Shown: in pieces, positions 36,903 to 44,497 of the stretch | How positions within the stretch are numbered: the stretch's first letter is position 1 | Layout of the letters: the number at the start of each line of letters is the position of its first letter | Assembly (NCBI GenBank): GCA_910578615.1 | Contig: CAJTRI010000011.1 | Location: 71,944-117,006 of the forward strand | Origin: an uncultured Duncaniella sp. | GTDB lineage: Bacteria > Bacteroidota > Bacteroidia > Bacteroidales > Muribaculaceae | Length of the DNA stretch: 45,063 bases | Reading direction: 5' to 3' | Program-made: the position numbers and the translations under genes | The notes under the pieces: model-generated | What the model was told of the DNA's origin: nothing | The model's input: the letters and a program-made list of their open reading frames with translations, nothing else | Database searches by the model: none

Positions 36903-38729
36903 TTACTTGGATTTAAGGTGGATGAATTCTTTTGTCAGACCGGCATTGACACGGACTGTATCATTGACGGCAGGGCCGTTGTTCTCCCATGTATTGCCAG
37001 GCCCGTTGGCATTTTTAAGGAACTTCTCTCCCTCTGTCCAGTTGTCCTTCACTGTTATGAACGAAGACCCCTCGTCGGTATAGAGATAGAACCAATGGTT
37101 CGGATCATGGGCATATCCCGGAGTATAGATATCACGCACACAGTTTTCGGTCACCCAGCTATGTGGCTGGGAGCCGAGGGTATAGACACCGGCCACGTCA
37201 TACATATGTTTAGCGTAGCGATGTATGAGATTGCCGTGCACACGGTTGTTCCTCATGGCGTTAACCGTGCGAGTCCAGCCCCAGCCGAGATTGATTCCAG
37301 AGTAGGACACATCGCATATCTCGTTATGAAGGATATTTATTCCTCTGACATATCCGGCACAGATGCCGAGCGTACCCCAGTCTTCATTGGAGACATTTGT
37401 GATATAGTTGTTCTCAATGGTGAGATTGGATACAAGTTCCCGGGAGTCCGCAGGATCATACGGAAGATGTGTTTCGTGGGATGCAGGACTGAAATTACCT
37501 GCCACTATACCGTTTCCTGCGATATCGCGGAACAAACATCCTTTCACGAGTCCTCCGTCCGTGCCCATCTCATAATCGAGTCCGGATGATCCGAGATGCT
37601 CGAAGGTACAACCTACGAAGTCGATGTCATCGGCTCCCCTGACAACCACGGCAGAGGCAGGACGTCCGAGCCAGCCCTGATTGTCAAGCTTATGATTCTG
37701 AAACCGCACCATGGACGGACGCAGTTTGTAACCGTCAGTCAGATACATCCCGGCTTGAAGAGGCACATGGCCTTTTTCAGACGGACGCATCCACGTGGTA
37801 TATTCAAATGTGATATTTTCAAACCTGACATTCCTGACAGGACGGTCAAGAGTGCCTTCCACAAGCAAAAGAGTCTCGACAGCCGGGACGACAGCCTCCT
37901 CTATTTTCTCGCCGGGAAGAGGATAATAATACAATTTACGTGTGTCAATGTCATGATACCATTCTCCCGGACTGTCAAGCAGCTCCATGGCGTTGGTAAG
38001 GTAAAAGGCCGAATTGTGGCCGTCAGTAGTCACCATGGGGCGTGGCCACGGATGTTCGAACTGTATACGGCTCTCAGGATTGTGGAACCTTACAGCTGCG
38101 CTGTCACCCTGTATCTCGACAGACTTGATGCGAAGGTTGGCCACGCACCACATCTCATGGAGAACCATCTCGGCATGGGTAGCCTTGACAATCTTGCGCA
38201 CAGCGTTGGCCGGCACCCAGAGCACCTCGTTGGCCGGGTCGTTCCTGATGATTCTGGCCATATTCTCAAAATCCTCCACATCACGGGCACGCACAGCCTT
38301 GGTGCCGTTAATCCATAGCTGACGGAAATCAAGCGGACGACCATTGAACGAAGGGACATCGGCCACCATAAGCCTGCCTTGGCGTTTCCATCCGCTTATT
38401 CTCACTCCACCGCTTATCCGGGCACCCCCGGCAGAGGTAAAGACCGTAGGCGATGACGGCGAGCCGCTGTCCTCTGGACGGACGAAAACCTCTTCATAAA
38501 GATTATAGACACCGTCGGCAAGATGGATTGTCACACCTTTGTCAACGCCATCAGCTCCAAGACGACGCAATTCGCGGGCCTGACGAAGAGCCGCCGTAAT
38601 GGTGGCCTTGGGAGCACCGAGACTACCGTCTCCGGCATCACTGCCGGAAGGAGATACGTATACATCGGCTCCTGTCATGTTTATTGATGCAGCAATGGCT
38701 ATGCCGGCTGTGATAAAAATCTTTTTCAT
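36903..38729 (-). CDS. GH141-like right-handed beta-helix enzyme
   Basis: A 608-residue exported protein (signal peptide MKKIFITAGIAIAASINMTG) beginning its mature part with ADVYVSPSGSDAGDGSLGAPKA, the common opening of secreted parallel beta-helix enzymes. Coils run to about residue 560, with repeated short strands such as VRFENITFEY, IDFVGCTFEHLGSSGL, LVKGCLFRDIAGNGI, LTIENNYITNV and INILHNEICDVSYSGINLGWGW. The arrangement and length fit GH141, whose RG-II member BT1002 is an alpha-L-fucosidase acting on side chain A; the family also contains xylanases. Catalytic residues are not assigned. It lies 19 nt after GH127 and 5 nt before GH78. Confidence 0.75.
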   Translation of the reverse strand: MKKIFITAGIAIAASINMTGADVYVSPSGSDAGDGSLGAPKATITAALRQARELRRLGADGVDKGVTIHLADGVYNLYEEVFVRPEDSGSPSSPTVFTSAGGARISGGVRISGWKRQGRLMVADVPSFNGRPLDFRQLWINGTKAVRARDVEDFENMARIIRNDPANEVLWVPANAVRKIVKATHAEMVLHEMWCVANLRIKSVEIQGDSAAVRFHNPESRIQFEHPWPRPMVTTDGHNSAFYLTNAMELLDSPGEWYHDIDTRKLYYYPLPGEKIEEAVVPAVETLLLVEGTLDRPVRNVRFENITFEYTTWMRPSEKGHVPLQAGMYLTDGYKLRPSMVRFQNHKLDNQGWLGRPASAVVVRGADDIDFVGCTFEHLGSSGLDYEMGTDGGLVKGCLFRDIAGNGIVAGNFSPASHETHLPYDPADSRELVSNLTIENNYITNVSNEDWGTLGICAGYVRGINILHNEICDVSYSGINLGWGWTRTVNAMRNNRVHGNLIHRYAKHMYDVAGVYTLGSQPHSWVTENCVRDIYTPGYAHDPNHWFYLYTDEGSSFITVKDNWTEGEKFLKNANGPGNTWENNGPAVNDTVRVNAGLTKEFIHLKSK

Positions 38730-38748
38730 GATACCTGCTTTATGGTGT

Positions 38749-40836
38749 TCAACGTGCGAGCGGTATCCAGACGCTCATCTCGGCCTTGTCACGATTGCCC
38801 CACGCATAATAGGGAATCAGTGTGACATTGACCTTGCTGTCAGCCGAACCTACCTCGCGGTAAAGTCTGCCGTTCCAATCACCACCCCCAACGAGGCGTG
38901 CCTCAGTCGTAAGGGCGGTCATCTTGCTGCCATCAATGACAATGTCCTTTGCGGAGAAGACGGCATCTGCGGGAATAAGGATATCGTCAATCGACTTTCC
39001 ACCTTCTATGTCTATGCTTTCAAGACAATACACGATGGGGCCGCGCTTGACAGCTACATGATTACGGGTTTCCTCGACAAGCGGATTCGATTCGAGAAGT
39101 TTTGTCTTCATTTCCATATCGAAAACAACCTTGTCTCCTGCCTTCCACTGACGTCTGACACTTACATAGCTGTCAGGCTTCGCCGAGATCTCGACAGGCT
39201 GTCCGTTGACGGTCATTGTGGCGTCATCACACCATGAGGGGACACGAAGATTGAGTGTCAGTTCCTCCTTCTTCGGCACCTCGACCATGGTAAGTTCCAC
39301 CTTGCCGTCATAAGGGTAGCCGGTGCGCTGCGTCACGACCAAGGGACGCTTCTTTCCGAGAGATGTCTTCAACTCGCTGTCTCCGTAAAGGTTGCACCAT
39401 AGAGCATCATCACTTACAGTATAGGCGTAGTTCTGAGCCTCGCAGATGGTGCGCAGCGTATTTGGAGGACAGCAGAAACAGCTGATATACTCCATGCGTT
39501 CCTTGGGCCAGCGGAGTGTATAGGGAAGATCATTGCTGATACGTAGAGGATTGGTATAGAAATAACGCTTTCCGTCAAGGCTGACTCCGCTGAGCACGCT
39601 GTTGTAAAGCGCAGTCTCCACAATGTCGGCATATCTGGCATCGCCGGTCGCTTCAAGCATTCGCCAGTTGAAAAGCATATTGCCGATATTGGCACATGTC
39701 TCATTGTGGGCCGTGCTGTTGGGAAGCTGGTAGGGACGGCCGTAGCTCTGGTGAACTTTCTGTATGCTGTCAGGCTCATAACATGTACCGTCAGGGGATG
39801 TACCGTCATATAACGCACCACAGGCTCCTGTGACATACATCTTGCGGTTAACTATATCGTTCCAGATGGATGTCAGGTTTTTCATCAGCTGTTCCTCCCC
39901 TGTCTCTGCATAAAGGTCGGCAACACCTGCATAAAGGTAGTTGGCACGTACGGCATGGCCCATTGCGTTGTACTGGTCGCGGAACGGGATACGGTCTTGG
40001 TTGTCGTCCGTGCCGTTTTCTACAAGTCCACGGATATTGATAAGGTTATTTGCAAGTTCGAGATAACGCGGATTGCCTGTGGCACGATACATCTCCACCA
40101 CACCCATATAGTGGGAGGGACAGATGGCGTTGCGTGCCAGCTCGGCAGAGGCGGTCTCGTAGAATCCGCAGAGAAAGTCAGCGGCCTTTATGGCTGCATC
40201 AAGCAGCGACCGCTTTCCCGTGGCACGATAATGGGTTATTCCCGCAGTCATGAGATGGCCGAGGTTGTAGGTCTCGAAGTTGAGACGGTTGGCAAAAGCT
40301 CCCTTCTCGTTCTCGTCTCCTACCTTTGTGCCTATCACGGTCTGTTCCTTGTGGGAGGCATGGGTGTCTACTCCACGGTTGCGTTCGTCAATTATTACGG
40401 GAGTGTGTATATATCCGTCCTCGCGCTGCGCCTTGACCACCTGGTCAATGAATTTGTCCATGAGAGCGTCAAGTTTCGGATCCTTGTTTACCGCATAGAC
40501 TGCGGCAACGGCTTCAAGCCATTTATACATGTCTCCGTCATGGAAAGGAGGCCCCCAATGCTCGCCTTCCTGACTTCCGGCCGCAATCTCAAAATTGCGG
40601 AAACCGTGTGATATGTCGGGGTTGTTCCATGTTTCCCACATGCTTTGGAGCGACGTCCCGCTGTAAACGTCAAATCTCTCACCCCAAAAACCGCCAGTCC
40701 ATTTCACAGCCCCGAGCGGGGTGTTGACCATAACCGCATGTTTACTATTAGACATGTCAGTAAGACCACTTGTCTGAGCTGCCGCGCCAAAAAACAACGC
40801 ACCGCTGGCTAATAAAATACTAAGTTTCTGATACAC
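38749..40836 (-). CDS. GH127 glycosidase (beta-L-arabinofuranosidase family)
   Basis: A 695-residue exported GH127 enzyme (signal peptide MYQKLSILLASGALFFGAAAQ), first gene of the large unit. The (alpha/alpha)6 barrel is followed by beta-sandwich domains. The metal-cysteine site is complete: Glu379 and Cys381 in AHNETCANIGN, and Cys455-Cys456 in SCFCCPPN. In the Bifidobacterium enzyme HypBA1 the matching residues bind zinc and one cysteine acts as nucleophile. GH127 members release beta-L-arabinofuranose; one from the RG-II locus of B. thetaiotaomicron is reported to remove aceric acid from side chain B, which this gene's setting would favour. Sequence alone does not decide. Confidence 0.87.
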   Translation of the reverse strand: MYQKLSILLASGALFFGAAAQTSGLTDMSNSKHAVMVNTPLGAVKWTGGFWGERFDVYSGTSLQSMWETWNNPDISHGFRNFEIAAGSQEGEHWGPPFHDGDMYKWLEAVAAVYAVNKDPKLDALMDKFIDQVVKAQREDGYIHTPVIIDERNRGVDTHASHKEQTVIGTKVGDENEKGAFANRLNFETYNLGHLMTAGITHYRATGKRSLLDAAIKAADFLCGFYETASAELARNAICPSHYMGVVEMYRATGNPRYLELANNLINIRGLVENGTDDNQDRIPFRDQYNAMGHAVRANYLYAGVADLYAETGEEQLMKNLTSIWNDIVNRKMYVTGACGALYDGTSPDGTCYEPDSIQKVHQSYGRPYQLPNSTAHNETCANIGNMLFNWRMLEATGDARYADIVETALYNSVLSGVSLDGKRYFYTNPLRISNDLPYTLRWPKERMEYISCFCCPPNTLRTICEAQNYAYTVSDDALWCNLYGDSELKTSLGKKRPLVVTQRTGYPYDGKVELTMVEVPKKEELTLNLRVPSWCDDATMTVNGQPVEISAKPDSYVSVRRQWKAGDKVVFDMEMKTKLLESNPLVEETRNHVAVKRGPIVYCLESIDIEGGKSIDDILIPADAVFSAKDIVIDGSKMTALTTEARLVGGGDWNGRLYREVGSADSKVNVTLIPYYAWGNRDKAEMSVWIPLAR

Positions 40837-40870
40837 AACCGAATGGAATTAGATATAAGTTTAATTACTG

Positions 40871-40902
40871 CAAAGTTAGGAAATTAAAGCCAACAAGCCA
40901 AC
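40871..40902 (-). promoter_or_regulatory. Promoter of the 12-gene enzyme operon
   Basis: On the minus strand the -7 element is TAACTTTG (40878-40871), matching TAnnTTTG. A 20-nt gap separates it from GTTG (40902-40899), a three-of-four match to the -33 TTTG. Transcription should start near 40865, about 30 nt before the GH127 start. The spacer to the divergent lipoprotein gene (40837-41046) is very AT-rich; I found no clear consensus promoter on its plus strand. Confidence 0.68.
40887..40902. repeat. Tandem 8-bp repeat over the operon -33 element
   Basis: Two perfect adjacent copies of AAGCCAAC (40887-40894 and 40895-40902). The second copy covers the -33 element of the GH127 promoter. The placement suits a regulator binding site, for example for a hybrid two-component system or SusR-like factor, but no regulator gene is in the window. 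The repeat is certain; the role is guessed. Confidence 0.6.
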
Positions 40903-41046
40903 TTTCGACGCCACTTATTTTGATTTTACACTAAGTTATACAATAAAATCACCAATCTGTCAACTTTTCACATAAACCAGACAACATAATTTCATGTTCG
41001 AACGTTTTAGTCCTGTAAACAATTTAAAACAAAATAACATATTATC

Positions 41047-41652
41047 ATGAACAAATTCATTCCAGCCGTCGGAGTCTCGTTACTCGGTCTACTCACATGG
41101 TCATGCAGCGGTGAAAGCCGTCTGGCTGGCGAACTTGCCGGAATGTGGACAGGAACACCTGAGAATTTCACTGACAACACCGCTATAACGGCCTCCATAA
41201 TCGACACATACGACTTTCTCCCGGACACCTGCGACTCTCACGGCCACTATGCAGGCCCGCTGACTGTCACCGGAATGATTTCAACATCCACCCAGGTGGT
41301 AGGTGACAGCAGTCTGATAGAACCTGTTAGCCTCACCGCCGCCGCAAAGTCAACTATCTCAGGCTCATGGGTAGTGATTGACGATGACGAGATCCTCATC
41401 CGTCTCGACCCTTCGACCCTTTCTATCAGCGTAGACCCGTCAGACATCCAGGTCGGCAGCAATCCTCTTTCAACGGACACTATCAGCGTCGGCGCTATCC
41501 GTCCCGGTCTAAAATCAAGTATAGAGACCGGTCTGCGCCAGGCCCTCATCAACCGCTACGCATCATCAACACATTTCGATGACGTCAAAATCAAGGGCGC
41601 CCTTATGAAATACGAGATCAACGATATCGACAAGGTACTGACCAGACAATAA
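41047..41652 (+). CDS. Small lipoprotein of unknown function
   Basis: A 201-residue protein with a lipoprotein signal peptide (LLTWSC, Cys20). The mature part begins with AGMWTGTPENF, is rich in Ser, Thr, Asp and Ile, and ends in a helix with MKYEINDIDKVL. The repeated short beta-like stretches and the opening 'WxG' element recall small lipocalin-like DUF4923 or similar Bacteroidota lipoproteins, but I cannot name the family. It is divergent from the enzyme operon and 58 nt upstream of tdk. Not clearly linked to polysaccharide use. Confidence 0.75.
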   Translation: MNKFIPAVGVSLLGLLTWSCSGESRLAGELAGMWTGTPENFTDNTAITASIIDTYDFLPDTCDSHGHYAGPLTVTGMISTSTQVVGDSSLIEPVSLTAAAKSTISGSWVVIDDDEILIRLDPSTLSISVDPSDIQVGSNPLSTDTISVGAIRPGLKSSIETGLRQALINRYASSTHFDDVKIKGALMKYEINDIDKVLTRQ

Positions 41653-41670
41653 TTTTTTGTCACCCCGCGC

Positions 41671-41702
41671 TTGGGCCGGAACGGAAATATTGCTTACCTT
41701 TG
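41671..41702 (+). promoter_or_regulatory. Promoter of tdk
   Basis: TTG (41671-41673, three of four bases of the -33 TTTG), a 21-nt gap, then a perfect -7 element TACCTTTG (41695-41702). The start codon of tdk at 41711 is only 8 nt below, so the transcript should be nearly leaderless. The site also supports the shorter tdk start over an upstream ATG at 41657, which would lie above the promoter. Confidence 0.68.
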
Positions 41703-41710
41703 CCTGTGAT

Positions 41711-42349
41711 ATGAACAGAAAAGGCAAACTTTATTTTCGCTACGGCACCATGGGGTCGGCCAAGACAGCCCTCCTCCTGACCACGGCCTATAACTTCGAG
41801 GAACGCAAGATGCGGTATGTGTGTCTCAAGCCAGTGATCGACACGCGTGAAAATTCAAACGTGATAAGGTCTCGTATAGGCATCGAACGTGAATGCAAAT
41901 GGATCTACCATGATTCAGACCTCTACGAGATGGCACGCACGCTGTCCGAGGAAGCTATGGCCGTCATTGACTGGTTCCTTGTTGACGAAGCCCAGTTTCT
42001 CACCTCGGCACAGGTAGACCAGCTTGCCCGAGTAGTTGACGACTTCGGGAGCAACGTGATATGTTACGGGCTCCGCACGGATTTCCAGAGCCATCTATTC
42101 GAAGGCTCGCGCCGCCTCTTCGAGATAGCCGACACTATCGATGAGATCAAGAGCACATGCACATGCGGACGGAAGACCATCATCAATGCCCGCATAGACC
42201 GCGATGGCAACTTCGTAGAGGAAGGCGAACAGGTGGAGATCGGTGGCAATGACCGCTACATGGCCGTATGCCGCAAATGCTGGCGAAACAAACGCATCGA
42301 ACAGTCTTATCGTACTACCCTGCCCTTCATCGAGTTGTCACATGACTGA
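41711..42349 (+). CDS. tdk: Thymidine kinase (type II)
   Basis: A 212-residue cytoplasmic enzyme that phosphorylates thymidine to dTMP in the salvage pathway. The nucleotide loop is GTMGSAKT (residues 12-19), with Ala where most P-loops have Gly, as in other kinases of this branch. The DEAQF motif (catalytic/Mg site), the lasso segment CYGLRTDF and two Cys pairs of the structural zinc site (CTCG and CRKC) are all present. I chose the start at 41711 by alignment to the E. coli-type enzyme (LYFRYGTM) and by the promoter just above it. It is followed by the DUF3108 gene after 41 nt and probably shares a transcript with it. Confidence 0.93.
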   Translation: MNRKGKLYFRYGTMGSAKTALLLTTAYNFEERKMRYVCLKPVIDTRENSNVIRSRIGIERECKWIYHDSDLYEMARTLSEEAMAVIDWFLVDEAQFLTSAQVDQLARVVDDFGSNVICYGLRTDFQSHLFEGSRRLFEIADTIDEIKSTCTCGRKTIINARIDRDGNFVEEGEQVEIGGNDRYMAVCRKCWRNKRIEQSYRTTLPFIELSHD

Positions 42350-42390
42350 CTGACTGAGACACGCCACAAATCCCAACCTCACAAACAACA

Positions 42391-43170
42391 ATGAAACGCC
42401 TTTTCATTCTCCCCCTCTTGCTGCTGGCACTCGTGTCACCGGCAATCAAGGTCCAGCACCAATCCACCGTATCGCTTGTCGATGAGACCCTCACATATGA
42501 CATCATCTACAAATGGGGGTTCATCAACAAAGTGGCCGGATATGCCACCATGTCGCTCAGAAACGACGGCGATCTCTACCGAGCCACCCTATACGGCCAG
42601 AACGCACCATGGGCCAACAGTATATACATGCTGCGAGACACCCTCTATACCACCATGACCAAACAGGGCATGTATCCGGTAAAGTATGTCTACATAGCCC
42701 ACGAGGAGGGAAAATACAAAAAGGATATTGTGGATTTCACACGCTCAGGCAACAGTTTCTCAGCCGAATGCATACGCTACAAACGCCCTGCCGAAGGACA
42801 GCCCATGACGTCATCAACCATCAGCCTGCATGCCGATGGAATGACAGTGGATATGCTCAGCTCTTTTTTCTACCTACGCACACTTGACTTCGACAACCTT
42901 GCCAAAGGACAGAGTATAACCGTCAACATATTCTCAGGCTCCAAGAAGGAGAAACTCAAAATAACCTATCTCGGCCCGGGAACCGTGAATCTCAACGGCG
43001 AAAATCTTGCCAGCTACCGCATCAATTTTACTTTCACACGCAACGGCAAGCAAAGCTCCTCTCCAATAGCCGGCTGGATTTCGGCTGATTCACGCAGAAT
43101 ACCTCTCAAAGTCGAAGGCCAGCTGCCGGTCGGAAAGGTGCGCGCCGTCTACACAGGCCCCAATCCATGA
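42391..43170 (+). CDS. DUF3108 family exported protein
   Basis: A 259-residue protein with a signal peptide (MKRLFILPLLLLALVSPAI). The mature region matches the DUF3108 pattern: ETLTYDIIYKWGFINKVAGYATM, a mid-part about breaking down a YKRPAEG strand, LDFDNLAKGQSITVNIFSGSKK, and a final SADSRRIPLKVEGQLPVGKVRA. The fold is beta-rich and the protein probably periplasmic. DUF3108 has no settled function; members have been linked to cell-envelope upkeep. Its stop overlaps the next start as ATGA, so it is coupled to the metallophosphoesterase gene. Confidence 0.85.
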   Translation: MKRLFILPLLLLALVSPAIKVQHQSTVSLVDETLTYDIIYKWGFINKVAGYATMSLRNDGDLYRATLYGQNAPWANSIYMLRDTLYTTMTKQGMYPVKYVYIAHEEGKYKKDIVDFTRSGNSFSAECIRYKRPAEGQPMTSSTISLHADGMTVDMLSSFFYLRTLDFDNLAKGQSITVNIFSGSKKEKLKITYLGPGTVNLNGENLASYRINFTFTRNGKQSSSPIAGWISADSRRIPLKVEGQLPVGKVRAVYTGPNP

Positions 43171-44339
43171 GCCGGCAAGTGAGACAGAGACTGACCATAA
43201 TAGCCACATCGGATATCCACGGACTGTATCTGCCGTTACCTGCCACCGACAAAGACAAGGCAGACGGATCACTGGCCCGTGCGGTGGCATATGCCGACAG
43301 ACTCCGTGCCGACGGAGAAAACGTAATAATGCTTGACTGCGGAGACCTTTTTACAGACTCCGCAGTTTCTTCTTTTCTGGACGGATACGGATATAAAAAC
43401 CATCCGGCCCGAATGATATCAGCCGCAGGATATGATGCGGTGACACCCGGAAACCACGACCTGCAAGGGACACTCCGCCCACTCCCCTGCCCACTAATCG
43501 TATGCAATGTGCAACATCCGGCAGTAAGCCCGTTCGCCATAATAGAGCGCGGGGGATGGAATGTCGCAGTGATCGGGGCGGTGACAGACGAGCAGGAGAC
43601 ACTCTGCAACGGAATAAAGATATCACCTTCCGTTCCGGCCATCCGATCGGCCATCATAAAGGTAAAATCAATCTGTACTCCCGATCTCACAATAGGGCTG
43701 TTCCATGCCGGAAAGGATGAAATCGAAAGGATAGCGTCAGCAATCGCCGGACTGGATGTCATTATCTATGGCCACGACCATAAAAAAAACATATTCACGA
43801 CCGTTTCAGGATGTACAGCCGGCAACCCGGGGCCGTTTGGCAAGAACATTCTCCAAATCTCAATTAATGATAACGGCATAGAGGCCGGTACCGTATCACT
43901 CGACAAGATCCCGCCGTCAGAGAGGTTCACATCCTCGCTGCCGGTCTACGAATTGTTGAACAATATCTCAAAACCTATCGCTACGATCGGCAACATAACG
44001 GAACTGGAAACCATGCTTCACAAGGCCCTCCTCATGGAGACCGGCGCCGAGATTACAGCGATACCGCCTCTACACCTCGAAACACCATGCACACTAAGCC
44101 TTGGCACAATATACACTATACTGCCGTATGACGATCATGCGGGAATCACACTTATGTCAGGTAAAGAACTTATGGGGTCTGGACTCAGACTCGCAATCCA
44201 TTCAGACAGCCACGATATAATCCCGGACAAGATATATACGGTCGGAGCAGACACATTCTCGATAAAACCCACACTCGGAATATCCCGACACACCATACAG
44301 CATATTCTTGCTAAAATACTGTCTGAGAAAGATTGGTGA
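43167..44339 (+). CDS. 5'-nucleotidase-like metallophosphoesterase
   Basis: A 390-residue protein with the calcineurin-like two-metal site: Asp16 and His18 in TSDIHGLY, Asp60 in LDCGDLF, Asn96-His97-Asp98 in PGNHD, His180 in FHAGKD, and His203/His205 in YGHDHK. The C-terminal part from about residue 255 resembles a 5'-nucleotidase substrate domain (LGTIYTILPYDD, LMSGKEL). It hydrolyses phosphate esters, perhaps nucleoside monophosphates. Unlike most of this family it has no clear signal peptide, so it may be cytoplasmic; no better upstream start is available because its ATG overlaps the previous stop. Confidence 0.87.
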   Translation: MSRQVRQRLTIIATSDIHGLYLPLPATDKDKADGSLARAVAYADRLRADGENVIMLDCGDLFTDSAVSSFLDGYGYKNHPARMISAAGYDAVTPGNHDLQGTLRPLPCPLIVCNVQHPAVSPFAIIERGGWNVAVIGAVTDEQETLCNGIKISPSVPAIRSAIIKVKSICTPDLTIGLFHAGKDEIERIASAIAGLDVIIYGHDHKKNIFTTVSGCTAGNPGPFGKNILQISINDNGIEAGTVSLDKIPPSERFTSSLPVYELLNNISKPIATIGNITELETMLHKALLMETGAEITAIPPLHLETPCTLSLGTIYTILPYDDHAGITLMSGKELMGSGLRLAIHSDSHDIIPDKIYTVGADTFSIKPTLGISRHTIQHILAKILSEKDW

Positions 44340-44365
44340 ATTTATCTTAATCTTTCTCATAAATA

Positions 44366-44406
44366 ACGGGAAAACCTTGCAAGTCTCGGGCTTTTTCCGT
44401 ATTTTT
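44366..44406 (+). terminator. Possible weak terminator after the phosphoesterase gene
   Basis: ACGGGAAAA (44366-44374) can pair with TTTTTCCGT (44392-44400) as a 9-bp stem with one G-U pair and a 17-nt loop, followed by ATTTTT. It lies 26 nt after the stop codon. The stem is AT-rich, so it is a weak call. It overlaps the next promoter. Confidence 0.4.
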
Positions 44407-44407
44407 G
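44377..44407 (+). promoter_or_regulatory. Promoter for the Trp/Tyr-rich protein gene
   Basis: TTG (44377-44379) of a -33 element, a 20-nt gap, then TATTTTTG (44400-44407), a full match to TAnnTTTG. Transcription should start near 44413 and give a leader of about 85 nt, within which CGTTT/AAACG (44435-44439, 44448-44452) may form a small hairpin. Confidence 0.65.
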
Positions 44408-44497
44408 TATTAATGAGTAGAAAAAGGCCCTCCCCGTTTGTTAAACTAAACGAGAGGAATCTGGTCTAACTTGTAAAAACTCCACTCTCTGACAAAC

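Noticed and set aside
41744..41767. Variant P-loop GSAKT in thymidine kinase as a defect
   Set aside because: All other motifs are intact and related thymidine kinases vary at this position, so it is probably normal for the branch.
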